Origin: Nemania diffusa
Lineage: Eukaryota; Ascomycota; Sordariomycetes; Xylariales; Xylariaceae
DNA length: 64,000 bases
Direction of reading: 5' to 3'
NCBI GenBank assembly: GCA_038501195.1
Contig: JBBPUQ010000001.1
Span: 682,001 to 746,000, forward strand
Each line of letters starts with the position of its first letter. Within the stretch, counting starts at the first letter, position 1. Shown here one piece after another: positions 1 through 10,500 of this stretch. The notes under the pieces are model-generated. The model ran no database searches. It saw nothing but the letters and a program-made list of their open reading frames with translations, and was not told the DNA's origin. The position numbers were made by a program, and so were the translations under genes.

Positions 1-478
1 TGAGCATCTCATCGTGGGAAAATAGCAGTTTCGCAAGGTCGAGTGCTTGGAAAAGGGGGTTCGACTTGTCTTGTGCTTCGAGGACACGTTCAACAAAATT
101 GCTCGAGCATCCGCGTAGCATACGGCCATAGAACTTCTGAAGCGGGCGTTTGTCACTGGTGCGTAGCTTTGTCGATAGGTAGTGCTGAGGCAAAAGGGCC
201 ATGACTAGCTCTTGCACGGCTCTCTCCCTATCGCTTGACTTCTTGCCTCTACGGTTAGATGCTTGGATGACGCCGCAAAAGGTCTTGACTTCTTTGACCG
301 AGGCTAAGGATAGCAGATAGAGTATACCAGCTGTGCCTCCGCCATCCTCCCAACTTTGTTTCCACTTGGCTGGGTCCATGATGGACTTGCCGAAGTTTTT
401 AATTGCCAGCAATCGTTCCTGAGTATTGAAATCATCATGCCACGTCTGTGCCCAGCCAACGAATTGGGGGCGTTCCAT
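1..478 (-). CDS. Unrecognised fungal protein, N-terminal part, runs off the window
   Basis: The minus strand is open from an ATG at 478-476 to the window edge, giving 159 codons with no stop. The protein starts MERPQFVGWAQTWHDDF and is rich in Trp, Lys and Arg, with no signal peptide or membrane segment. It contains the stretch SWEDGGGTAGILYLLSLASV near residues 41-60. My impression is that this is the start of a long uncharacterised ascomycete protein seen in many copies per genome, but I cannot name the family or a function. The 3' end lies to the left of the window, so length and introns are unknown. The next gene to the right is more than 5 kb away. Confidence 0.6.
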   Translation of the reverse strand, partial: MERPQFVGWAQTWHDDFNTQERLLAIKNFGKSIMDPAKWKQSWEDGGGTAGILYLLSLASVKEVKTFCGVIQASNRRGKKSSDRERAVQELVMALLPQHYLSTKLRTSDKRPLQKFYGRMLRGCSSNFVERVLEAQDKSNPLFQALDLAKLLFSHDEML

Positions 479-2486
479 GTTGGCGCTCTTGACGGTAATA
501 ACGATGTGGTTTAGTCGAGAGATGAGCAATCGATGATGAGGTTGAGATGAGTAGAGAGCTCACCTACATCTACTCTGCACCGCCTTTCATATATATAGCA
601 CTAGAAGCCATCGCTTCTCCATTAATTTCCAGTTCCGGTTGAGTCATCGCCGGAGCCAAGCCTGCAACAAGTACCAACATTTCAGCCGTACGTCAAATTT
701 CAAACAACTGGATAACAGCATTGGTATTAAAACTAAACTTGCAACGATTGATTAAGCTATAATTATTATTTCTAGTAGATAGTGTTTATAGCAAGTCTGA
801 AAAATGGTATGCGTATAATGTAGGTGGGTTAGAGATGAGATGGAAGAGGAGATCGAGGAATTGTATAATTATAGGTTAGCGTGTTTGTTGATGGCGCATC
901 GTCACGCCGAGCTGTGCGCTAATGCCGTATTATTACTTTAAAACGTAGATGCTTCCGCAGTGCCGGTTTCACTCTACATCGATTATAACGATAAAGCGGT
1001 CTCAGTATACCTATCACGGGGAGTGCGACAAACTTGGCTTAGCGCTATCGCTGCTTATGATCTAAGGGGCTACAGGGAAACAGTCCTCCAACCCCGTCCT
1101 GCCAGACAACTCCTCAACGCTTTCTACTGCCTATCTAGCAGCTTCCGAGGTGGTGGCATGTAGCCTCTCGTTAACAATGTGATCCTATAGCGAAGCTGTG
1201 CTAGTCAGGAGATCTGCTGCACTTTCAGTGTATTATCCTAATTAGCGGGCTTCGTTTATTGTCAACAGCTGCAGTCTAAGCCGACTAGCCAGCCTTTGCG
1301 GTCGTTATTGTCGAAGCACGTCAAACTTAACTGTCTTATATTTCATATTGATCTGAAGTTGTGTCACTTTAAACTTAGCTCACTTATTAAATTCTTTAGT
1401 TATGTTAACTAGCAATTGTACTAAATAGGAATATATGCGGTGCACCGATCCTTCTATTACCCGTCTAGTAATAGTAGGGTGCTCGGGTAAATAATAGCCA
1501 TCTTCTTATAACTACGGACGATATAGATAGGAGGGACTTGAGTTATTTCTTTGAAGGCAACAGATGCGTTAATAGGCTGAATAATTATCTCGTGGCGGTC
1601 GTTAGGAAGTACCCCACACATACTTAAGTCGAGGGGTTGATTCCAAGAAGTGGCTGTGTGCTTGCATTTCTAAGTGAAGTAAAAGAAAACTAAGAGCGAA
1701 CTACATAGGAGATTAACCTCAAAATATAGCCTTCCCTTCCTTTAAGTTCTCTTGTTACGTCCGCCCCTTTTGCGATCTTGCATCCTTGTGGGCGTCCTAT
1801 TGCCCACCGTGCCCGGCCATGCCTTGAATTCGTATGTTGACCTTCCCAAAAAGCCTCTGCTTCGTTAGTTCGTAGTACATAGGCTGAGACATAGTGTTAT
1901 TAGTTTTATTAAGTATATCGCTCATTTTTTAACTTTAGCTATTAAAACCTAGATAGGATGTTTATCAAAATCAAGCTGGCCACTCCTACCGGAGAAACCA
2001 CCCCACGATCGCGAGCTGCAAGCGCCAACTCTAACCCATTGGCAGGGGGTTACATCACAGAGTGGATAGAAGACCTGTAGCAGCTAGGAAGAAGGGCGTT
2101 ATAGTCTAATGATCAGTAAATATATTTAGGACAAGATGTCTCGGTACTAAACCTCAAGGGAGCACTGTCAGCACAAGCCACCACTGTTAAGTTGGAACTC
2201 TATACAAATCGGTAGCACCAACCCATTGCTTTTCTTTTTCTGTTTAACCCTAATGCCATTAGATGATCATTGGCTGAAGATGAGAGATAGCCGCGACTTT
2301 GATAGTCAGCATTTGCCCACTCTGGTCCGTAGTGGTAGCAGTCCGTTCCATAGCACGTGGGATGTAAACCTACCTACCCACCTACCTAAGGTATATAATT
2401 TAATTCAACGAAGACACAAATCACGTACGACCATAGGATCTGGAGAACGCGGGGTCCCGTCCGCTCCCCCATCGCTAAGCCGGATA

Positions 2487-2546
2487 CCGCCAGATCAGTA
2501 GTTGGGTCGGTGACGACCAGCGAATCCCTGGTGTTGTATGTTTTTT
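2487..2546 (+). repeat. 60-bp dispersed repeat, copy 1
   Basis: This segment is repeated at 4045-4104 in the same orientation. I count five differences in 60 positions, and all are transitions (C/T or G/A). The flanks outside the 60 bp do not match, so the copies look like eroded termini or a core of an old repeat. Transition-only divergence is what RIP produces in ascomycetes. Confidence 0.7.
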
Positions 2547-3500
2547 GTTTTTGCCTCAGTTCTAACTGAGGGATGGTAGATGTACTTAATGTCTGTCCTC
2601 CACTGCATTCGTCATAGCCGAGCATTTAATTTACAGGTGAAGCGGTGCAAGGCAAGGAAGCATTAGGATTGGGCGCATGTGTGGATTTTCTATGTATTGC
2701 TCTCATGTTAGGAGGTATCTACATGTATAACAGCAAATTACCTCTCTAGGTATGTCCCATAAGTCTCTCCCATCGTCTCATGATCATATGGTAAACAAGC
2801 TGTTTCGCCTTGGAGAAATCCGGTGCCAGATAGGCACCGAGTCTGCCAACCGCCGCGAGCGCCTCGTTGTTGAGCACCTGCGCGAAGGCGGGTTGCCACT
2901 CGGATTTCGGGGATTGATTCGTCGTCCCAACACCTCCGACGCTGCTGTCTTCACAGGCCCGCATCTCCGGCTCGCCCAAACCCGCCACCTGCATAATGTT
3001 CAACTGCCAGCACCAATTGTTTTGAGCAGTCCGTAACCTCAACAGTCCTAAGGGAGTACAGCGTGTGGGGCCGTATTCCTATAAAGACTTTAGGAGGTCA
3101 GCCAAAGGCTGCCTCCAAGGTCAAGCTTGGGACGTAACAAGGTACTTCATCATCATCGCCTTACATACACTGGGGATATAAATACTCAGACATGGGCTTG
3201 TTTTCATTGCCACCTACCTTCTACCGGCGTTTCTGGGTGATTCCAGTATTTATTAGCAGGGCCAGGCTAATAGGTTGCGCCAATATCAAGCGAAGGCTGC
3301 CTCCGGGGAAGATATGACACCAAGATATGATGATTGATTGGGGATATTTCAGGCCGGATGTCGCACGAGGCTTCGTGCTAGTCGACTATGGCTGTCCTTG
3401 TCTGATCTTGGATGAATTTCTAGGAATGCAAAATAGAAAATTGATGGGAAGATGAAAGGGAATTGAGAAAACACCAGATATTTATACACAGACCTTCGCG

Positions 3501-3830
3501 GTAGCTATCGGAAGGTCGAACTATGAGTAGAAATTTATATGGAAAGAAACATCAGCTAGAGAAAGGAGCGATATCGAATAAAAGCGTAACGGCGGCAGCT
3601 ATCTGAATGTATAGAGAAGGCTAAACTACGCGCAGAGGTTTAAATGGAGAGAGACATCGATTGGGGGAAGGAGCTACGTCAAATGAAGGCGTAACAACGG
3701 CAGCTATCTGAACATATGGAGAAAGTTAAGCTACAGGCAGAGGTTTAGATGGAAAGTAATATTGGCTGGAGAAGGGAAAAAGTTATATTTAATAAAGGGG
3801 TAGCAGCCCAGTAAAATATGGTATACTTAT
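3501..3830 (+). repeat. Degenerate tandem repeat, unit about 105 bp
   Basis: Two units are clearly in register 105 bp apart (for example GGCAGCTATCTGAA near 3594 and again near 3699), with poorer partial units before and after. Each unit carries GGAGAAA, AGGCAGAGGTTTA-like and GCAGCTATCTGAA blocks. Read on the plus strand, a 105-bp unit is 35 codons rich in Glu, Lys, Leu and Gln but broken by stops. It may therefore descend from a coiled-coil coding repeat. Confidence 0.6.
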
Positions 3831-4044
3831 TTTCAGAAGGATAGCTACGTACTTTGCTAAGGAAGGTATAACTCTGATAGTAACGTAAAACAGAATTCAG
3901 ATTAGAGTAAGTGATACTCGGCATACTTCGAGTCTCTTCCAATGTGATCGACTTCCACGTTTTTGACAATACATTGAAGAGCAGATTTCAACTGCAACAA
4001 CAACACTGTTCAAATGACTCAGCTTTTACGTCTAATTCCTATGG

Positions 4045-4104
4045 CCGCTAGATTAGTAGTTAGGTCAGTGACGACCAGCGAATCCCTGGTGTTGTACGTT
4101 TTTT
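4045..4104 (+). repeat. 60-bp dispersed repeat, copy 2
   Basis: Second copy of the repeat at 2487-2546, offset by 1558 bp. It shares the central GACGACCAGCGAATCCCTGG block exactly. At four of the five differences this copy carries the A or T, and at the fifth copy 1 does. No target-site duplication or open frame links the two copies. Confidence 0.7.
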
Positions 4105-5851
4105 ATTCGATTTTTATATGATTTTTATTAAATACTTTACTCTAATCCGTATTAAATCAAGTCGGCCTCACCTCATACTATATTTTTAAAGCTTTGCCTA
4201 ACTTTAAAACTTAGCCAGTGGAGGTTGGCGGGTTTGTTGGGGAAGACAGACGTTATTAAGACTACCAGAAGGTTCCCTAGCTAAACCAATGTCCAACACC
4301 TCTATACCCAACCATATTAATACGTAAGATCTTGCGCATCAAATTACCCCCCTCATCTTACTCTCATCTCCGCTTGGATTTCTTACAATCTCAAGTCTTA
4401 CGGGTAAAAACTACTACAGGTAACCCAAAAATGACTTCCTCTCTTATACGAGAAACATAGCCCGAGAAAGAGACAACAAGCGGCTTGCATTTTTAGTGAT
4501 GTCATATCGTAGGCATTATTTCCTAACTAGCTCCTTCACATTTTTTCACTCACAAAACTCCTTTCATTCCTTTCGCCCATTTCGCTAGTCCAAGGCGCTG
4601 CTGAGCAACTGTTTAGCCATAATTCAAGCTTGGAGAGCACCACCAATCAACCTAACTCCAATTTCAAACTATCTCATGTTTCTTACATCATTCACTACCA
4701 GAATCCAATCTCCCATCTAGCCAAATTAGTCACATCCAGCGATTCCTAAGGCTAAGTTCACAGCCTGAAGATACAGGCCGCCAGCTAAGCTGATGACTTC
4801 CCAACAATCTCGCAGTCTTGAATTATTATTACTGGAACAAGCTCCTCACATTGCCATCAGGAAGATAACCCAAATTACACATACCCGAAAGAGAACCCTA
4901 CCTTGCCTATAATGATATGCACTGACAAGTGCCTGAGGCTGCCGACCGAACAGAAGAAAAAGGGTAAAGTGACATCCTAGAGATTAAAACAGGTTGTCAG
5001 CAAAGCCGACATTACAGGACCATCATAAGTTAGGGTGTCGCCATTGAGCCCAGGGCTCTAACGTTAACTCTAGACTACCTTGCCTGTGATGATATGCGCT
5101 GGTAAGCATACGGTCAAGCAAAGCTACGTTTTTCTTGTTTTCTGCCCAGCAGTATAATCTTTGCACTTGTTTATAGCACAATTGCAAGTTGAACTACTTA
5201 CCTAACTCGCGTGGATTTTTTAACAAACGATAGGCTAGTAACCACGCCCTGTTGCTTAAATTCGGCTCCATGTTCCATCGACCAGGAGACGCCCCGGGTG
5301 TTTCGCCACAAGAAACGATGTACTGGCATGACGATGTACTTGTCAGCCTGACCAGTTCGAGCCCGCGGTGGACATCCCGGTAGAGGACGATAGCGATAGC
5401 GAGATTTCCAAACGCGCGTCGGAATTCATGGGCCTGTAGTATCATGTACCGATAAGTCCTCTGAAGAGATTTAGAGGCTGGGCCTTGGCATGGCATGGTA
5501 CGTATCGCGCTACAAATGTTCTGAACAGAAGACGATGATGTACGGTAGATAGTATACCAACGTAGTGCGCAATGGTCTAACCTACAGATTACCACCCCAC
5601 CATGTTGACTGCCTAGGTTTTTGCATCTTGGTATGTCCAATGAGATAATGAAGAAGGGTTTAGTGTTTAGGTAACCTAGATAATTAGTCATCAATCAAAA
5701 CAGACAAAACTTTGCGGCTGATGAGACAATGTGTAACTAACCCCTCCTCTCGTGTTAAATCATCACTTGCCTTTCTCATCTTTTATCTAAAGAAACGACT
5801 TACATAAACACTAAAGATATTACGCATAGAGTGGCGATCTCAACATTTCTC

Positions 5852-6964
5852 ATGGCATCTCCCAACAGCAACAACCGACAACTCGAGCTCACTGTCCCCG
5901 AGGCCGAGGTGCTCCAGAAGGCGCTGCGATACTGGTCACAGACCAAACCGGTCCCAGCCAGCCTGATCCAGGATCTCACAGCAACCGTGCGCATCGTCGA
6001 GGAACACAGCGCCTTCGACTGGGACAGATTCGCAAAGTACACCCTAAGACTCTCCTTAATCTGCCTAGCGATCGCAATCTTCAGCCTGGTCTTCGACCGC
6101 GTGATCCCGAATTTCATAAAGCAGATCCTATCCCTCCCCGCGTCCCTGCGCATCCCGACCACCTGCATCCTAGCCATCGCGGCGCACGCATGGGGGTACA
6201 ACCGCTCCCAAGCATCGCCCAACCAGCTGTACTTCAACGAGGCGATCCACGGCCTAGGCGCGCTACTCTTCGGCCTAGCCGCGGCACAACTCGTCAGCGC
6301 CTTAGAAGCGAATACGGGAGCGAACCGACACATCCTGCACAACATCGAACTAGCCCTAGCGATTGTGTATGGCGTCTCCGCCGTCCTCGTGCGCTCGCCC
6401 TTCATCTGGTCCTGCGGCCTGCTCGTCCTCGGCCTCTGGTTCGGCACCTGGTCCGCCTACCGCGGCGGCACGTACTACCTGGGCATGGCGTACCCGCTGC
6501 GCTTCGTGGTCTTCGGCGCGGCCCTCGTCGCCGCCTCTAGCTCCATGCGCGGCTGCGCCCTGACCAATCGACTGTGGTCCGCGACGCGTATTTGGGGCAT
6601 GCTTTACCTGCTCATCGCGCTGTGGATGCTCTCGCTCTTCGGCAACGATCGGTTATTTAGCGGTCGAGACAGCTTTTTGCCCCTGGGTCGCCCGAATCGG
6701 ATAGTCTTTTGGTCGATTGCGTTCCTCTGCGCTGCGGCGACGGCTATCTGGCACGGTTTACGGTACGGGGATTCTACGACGAAGGGCTTTGGCTTGACTT
6801 TCTTGGGGATCAATCTGTTTAGCAAGTTCTTCGAGTTCTTCTGGTCTGTTTGTAGTAAGTCTGTGTTCTTTGGGTTGGTGGCCCTTTCGCTGGGGCTTGT
6901 GGGTCGGTATGCTGAGTCTGTTAATGCGGCGCTGGATGAGCGGTATTGGAAGTTGGTGGGTTAA
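5852..6964 (+). CDS. Multi-pass membrane protein, possibly DUF2157-like
   Basis: A single-exon gene of 370 codons starting at ATG 5852. An upstream GTG in the same frame is not a likely fungal start. The first 60 residues are soluble and acidic, with a helix followed by FDWDRFAKY. About ten hydrophobic segments follow, beginning with LSLICLAIAIFSLVF near residues 60-80 and ending with FFGLVALSLGLVG near residues 345-358. The layout (short amphipathic N-domain, FDWDRFAKY motif, many helices) recalls bacterial-type DUF2157 membrane proteins, but this is a weak family call and no catalytic motif is visible. Codon use is C/G-rich in the middle, unlike the AT-rich flanks. It sits tail-to-tail with the PKS gene; a role in that pathway is possible but unsupported. 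Confidence 0.75.
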   Translation: MASPNSNNRQLELTVPEAEVLQKALRYWSQTKPVPASLIQDLTATVRIVEEHSAFDWDRFAKYTLRLSLICLAIAIFSLVFDRVIPNFIKQILSLPASLRIPTTCILAIAAHAWGYNRSQASPNQLYFNEAIHGLGALLFGLAAAQLVSALEANTGANRHILHNIELALAIVYGVSAVLVRSPFIWSCGLLVLGLWFGTWSAYRGGTYYLGMAYPLRFVVFGAALVAASSSMRGCALTNRLWSATRIWGMLYLLIALWMLSLFGNDRLFSGRDSFLPLGRPNRIVFWSIAFLCAAATAIWHGLRYGDSTTKGFGLTFLGINLFSKFFEFFWSVCSKSVFFGLVALSLGLVGRYAESVNAALDERYWKLVG

Positions 6965-7598
6965 TGTGGATGTGGGAGTGGGAGTTTAACTGGGGGATCC
7001 TTGGCAATGTTGGTGATATGCGAGTGAGGATTACCGAGCGACTGGATCTGATGTAATCTAGTGTACGTATATCAACTTTTTATATCCAAAAATATCTTTC
7101 CCGAGCCGATCATGCGGGGTGCATGATGCATTAGTTGCTGGTGTGCAAGATGAAAGATTTAGTTCGGCCCAATATGACAAAAGATTATAGATTAAGCCAA
7201 GTCAAGCACAGTGCTTTTCTTCGGGTCGTGATGTGCTGCTTGTTGTTCGTCTGTTAGTTATTATGTGGTAGTCGACGTTAGAAAAGTTATCTTCCACGGA
7301 CGACCACACCCATTGGGATCTTGTCTGCTCTCCTATAGATGGCTTTTCGAGGGCCACGTAAATAGATAAAAATAAACAAATGTACTCCGTAATGTTTTTT
7401 TAATTAAATATACTTTACAATATTATCATGCTGCAGGTGACGAACACCTGCAGACCACTTATATCAAGTGGCGCACTTGGGTCTCAGCGCGTTTGGCTTT
7501 TGTTCTGAACTGCCTCCGCGTCACTTTCATTATATACATAAATACCATTTATTTTACATAATCGCTTTTTTTAATATCATGCATAACATTCATATCTT
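6965..7598. other. Convergent intergenic region
   Basis: This lies between the converging 3' ends of the membrane-protein gene and the PKS gene. It is AT-rich, with several AATAAA-like tracts around 7370-7420 that could serve as 3' processing signals on either strand. I looked here on the minus strand for an NRPS condensation domain continuing the PKS and found none. Confidence 0.5.
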
Positions 7599-10500
7599 TT
7601 ATTGCGCCATGACCACATCTCTAGAGTCCTTCGAAATGCGACTTATTTCCTTCGTGACATCTGTTTTAAAGCCCGACAAAGCGGTGAGCTCATTATCGGA
7701 TGGCAACTCAGATTCATAAACCGGATTGGAGATGGGAGTCTGGGCCGATTGAGACGACGTCGAACGCGCGTCATCGGACGAGGATTCGTCAGTTTGCGTG
7801 AGAGCTGGTGCGGATGCGGATGTAGATGTAGATGTCGTTTCGGCCGGCGCCAAACCCGTGATATCACCCCCAGCCGGAACATCAGCTAGCTCCACCTCCT
7901 CCGCCAGAGCCGCCTTATATGCCTTGACGAACTTGTCAAGCGCGTCATCGACGAGACTAGCGATGGATCCACCGCCCAGGACCTTCAAGGTCGGCACGTC
8001 GACCTCAAGTTCCCGGATGAACCAGGAGCGGATGTCCACGGCGACAAGGGAGTCAACGCCCTGCTCTACGAGGACACTGTCGCCACTCATGGGGCGCTCT
8101 TCCTCCATAACGCGGAGGATTCGTCGTATATGGGCCAGCAATCCGTCCTCGATGATCTCGTGCAATGTCTCTCGCGTCGAAGCAGTGGAAACGGCCGCCT
8201 CGAGCTGCGATCGGACGCGCACGGCGGTGGCGCGGTTCCCGGATCCGCCGCTCAACCCGCCACCGCCGCCGATGCCCTTGGATCGCTTGGATCGGACGAA
8301 GTGGCTCAGCTTGATGTCGCGCTTGCTGGAATTGGCGACCTGGAAGTCGTGGGTGATGAAATCCACGCCCATGGCGACCTGGTGATGAGCGACATGGTCC
8401 GTTCCAGACGTCGCCGTCGTCGTCATTTTGTTGTATTTCGGGTGGCCCGACAGAATGGCCTCGGCAAACAGCTGGTGCAGATCGGTCTCGCTGATATTGA
8501 AGAACCCGAGCGCCTCGAACGCCTCGAAGTCGAAGGCCGTCGAGTGCGCCGCATATCCGACCCCGAGGACCGCGGGTATGTTGATGGCGGACCCCGCCAG
8601 CCCGCGCCCGCGCCTCTGCGCCACCAGCGACGTCATGAAGTCGTTCGCGGCCGCGTAGTTGCTCTGGCCGCTCCAGCCGATGACGGACGAGATGCTTGAG
8701 CAGACGACGAAGAAGTCGAGAGACGGGTTCCCTCGTCCGAAGATCTCGTCCAGCAGCTGGGTCCCGCGCACCTTGGGCGCCGTCACGCGCTCGAACTGCT
8801 CGAATGTCGTGTTGACGAGGAGACTGTCGTCTAAGATCAAAGCGCCGTTCACGAGGCCCCCCAGCGGCGGAAAGTCTTGGACCAATCGAGCGCGCGCGGA
8901 TTGAAGGGACTCTCGCGAGGTGATGTCCAATGAAAAGACGGTGATCGTGGCGCCGAACATGTCGGCCGCTTTCTTGACAAACGCGGCGTTGACCTTGGGC
9001 TTCCGGCTGGTGAGGATCACATGGCGGGCGCCGCGTTCCATCATCCACCATGCTAGCGAATGCCCGAGCTCGCCGGCCATGCCGAGGAACAAATACGATT
9101 TATCGTTTGCAAACTGGATTCCAGTGTCGATTGCCTGCACCTTGGCAACGACGGACTTGTCTGTGGTCCAGTCGACCACCGCCAGTGGGCGGCCGATCAC
9201 CTTTTGTCGAGGTGCGTTCGACAGGGGGATACGCTCTGATGGTTCCTTCGGCGACAAGTTTCTGCCTAATGTCGCCAGAGCGGCAGTGACGGCGCGTTTG
9301 AGCGCTTGAGCTACCGTCTTGTGACTGTTGCTCCCGGCCTGGCCAGGTGATTCGACTTTGCTCCCCAGAACCACGTCCTCGGTCAGTTTGATACAAGATG
9401 ACGGTACCAAGCTGCGAATAGCCGAGCCGACGTATTCAGAGGCCTCGCCGCGTGAGAACTGGAAGTAGACCGTCGTCGATGACGGTATAACGGACCGATA
9501 CATGTACTTGGGCAGGTCTTGACGAACAAACACGACGTCCTCGGTGGATTGGTGTGACTGGTCAGTCGTGGAGGTGAGAACGAGGCGAACTCCCTTGGCC
9601 GTCGCGTGGTTTCGGAGCGCCGGGTATACCGCCGGGTCGGCGTCGTGCACCAGCAAGGTTCTGCCCGCTGGAGTAATGGATAAGATATGCTCGGCCATCA
9701 GCTCGGCCGCGACTTGAACCAGCATTTCTGGGACTTTATCCCAAGCCGCCTGGGCATCTTCCCCTGCCTTGGACTTTGTGGTGCACCAGCCCGATGGAAC
9801 AATGATGGATTTCTCGCACGAAGTCGTCAGGGCGAGAGCAAGATCTTCGTTGTCTGTACTCACACCGGCGCATAGCCGCAAGTGTCCGGCGCCATGCACG
9901 GCAACGCTTTGCAGCAGCGAGTATTCGACGCTCAGATTCCGAGCCTGGAGAGCGCCGACCGTCTCTTTCGATTCGATTCTTGGGCTCAACAAGCGTGTCA
10001 GCGGAGATGCCACTCTCAATGCGAGAGACTTGTCCGCACCATGGCCAACGAGCTGCAGACCATCGCTAGAAGCATCGACGGTCGCGAAGACATCACGGTG
10101 TCGTGAGTTGTATCTCGCGTTCTTCTCTGCGTCTGGCACGAGGCGTGGAATGAGACTCCGGCCTTCCGAGATGAATACCTGCGGTTCCGCAGTCCACAAG
10201 AGATTCTCCTCCGTCGCCGTCTTTTGCGCGCCCTGGTGGCCAAACACGTTTTTATCAGTCCTGGGCCAGCTCCCGAGTGCTACTTGACGTAGTACAGCTT
10301 TGGCCAGACAGTCCGCCGTGTCCGACCGGATCCCGCCCGGCGTCGAGGAGTCGAGATCAAGCACCTGCACGTGTAAGCTCGGCAGCTCCATCTTAGCAGT
10401 GTTGATCAATCCCGTCATCATGTAGCTCCAGGGGCTGTCGGCTCTCGACCCGCAAGTCACCCAGACTAAGGTACCGGCCATGGTAAGCAACGCCTTGAGC

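Larger units (their letters stand above)
479..5851. other. AT-rich gene-free gap with decayed repeats
   Basis: About 5.4 kb without a convincing gene. It is AT-rich with scattered stops in all frames. It holds a 60-bp dispersed repeat pair and a roughly 105-bp degenerate tandem repeat, both listed separately. The stretch 2750-3040 is more GC-rich and open on both strands, but neither reading resembles a family I know. An open frame at 5194-5694 (minus, 166 codons) has low-complexity, unlikely composition. The pattern fits a RIP-eroded repeat region between genes. Confidence 0.5.

Noticed and set aside
2746..3042. Overlapping open frames on both strands (98 and 94 codons)
   Set aside because: Neither resembles a family I know, and mutual overlap means at most one is real. 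The minus-strand reading (ending RRWERLMGHT) looks slightly more protein-like but has no supporting exon around it.
5194..5694. 166-codon minus-strand frame
   Set aside because: Composition is low in typical hydrophobic-core pattern, there is no recognisable motif, and it lies in AT-rich repeat debris. Probably chance.
7000..7598. Possible NRPS condensation domain after the PKS
   Set aside because: The minus strand was read downstream of the PKS stop. There is no HHxxxDG-type motif or long frame, only AT-rich sequence.
7798..9309. Several plus- and minus-strand frames of 80-330 codons across the PKS 3' half
   Set aside because: They are out-of-frame shadows of the GC-rich KR-ACP coding region, rich in Arg, Ala and Ser.
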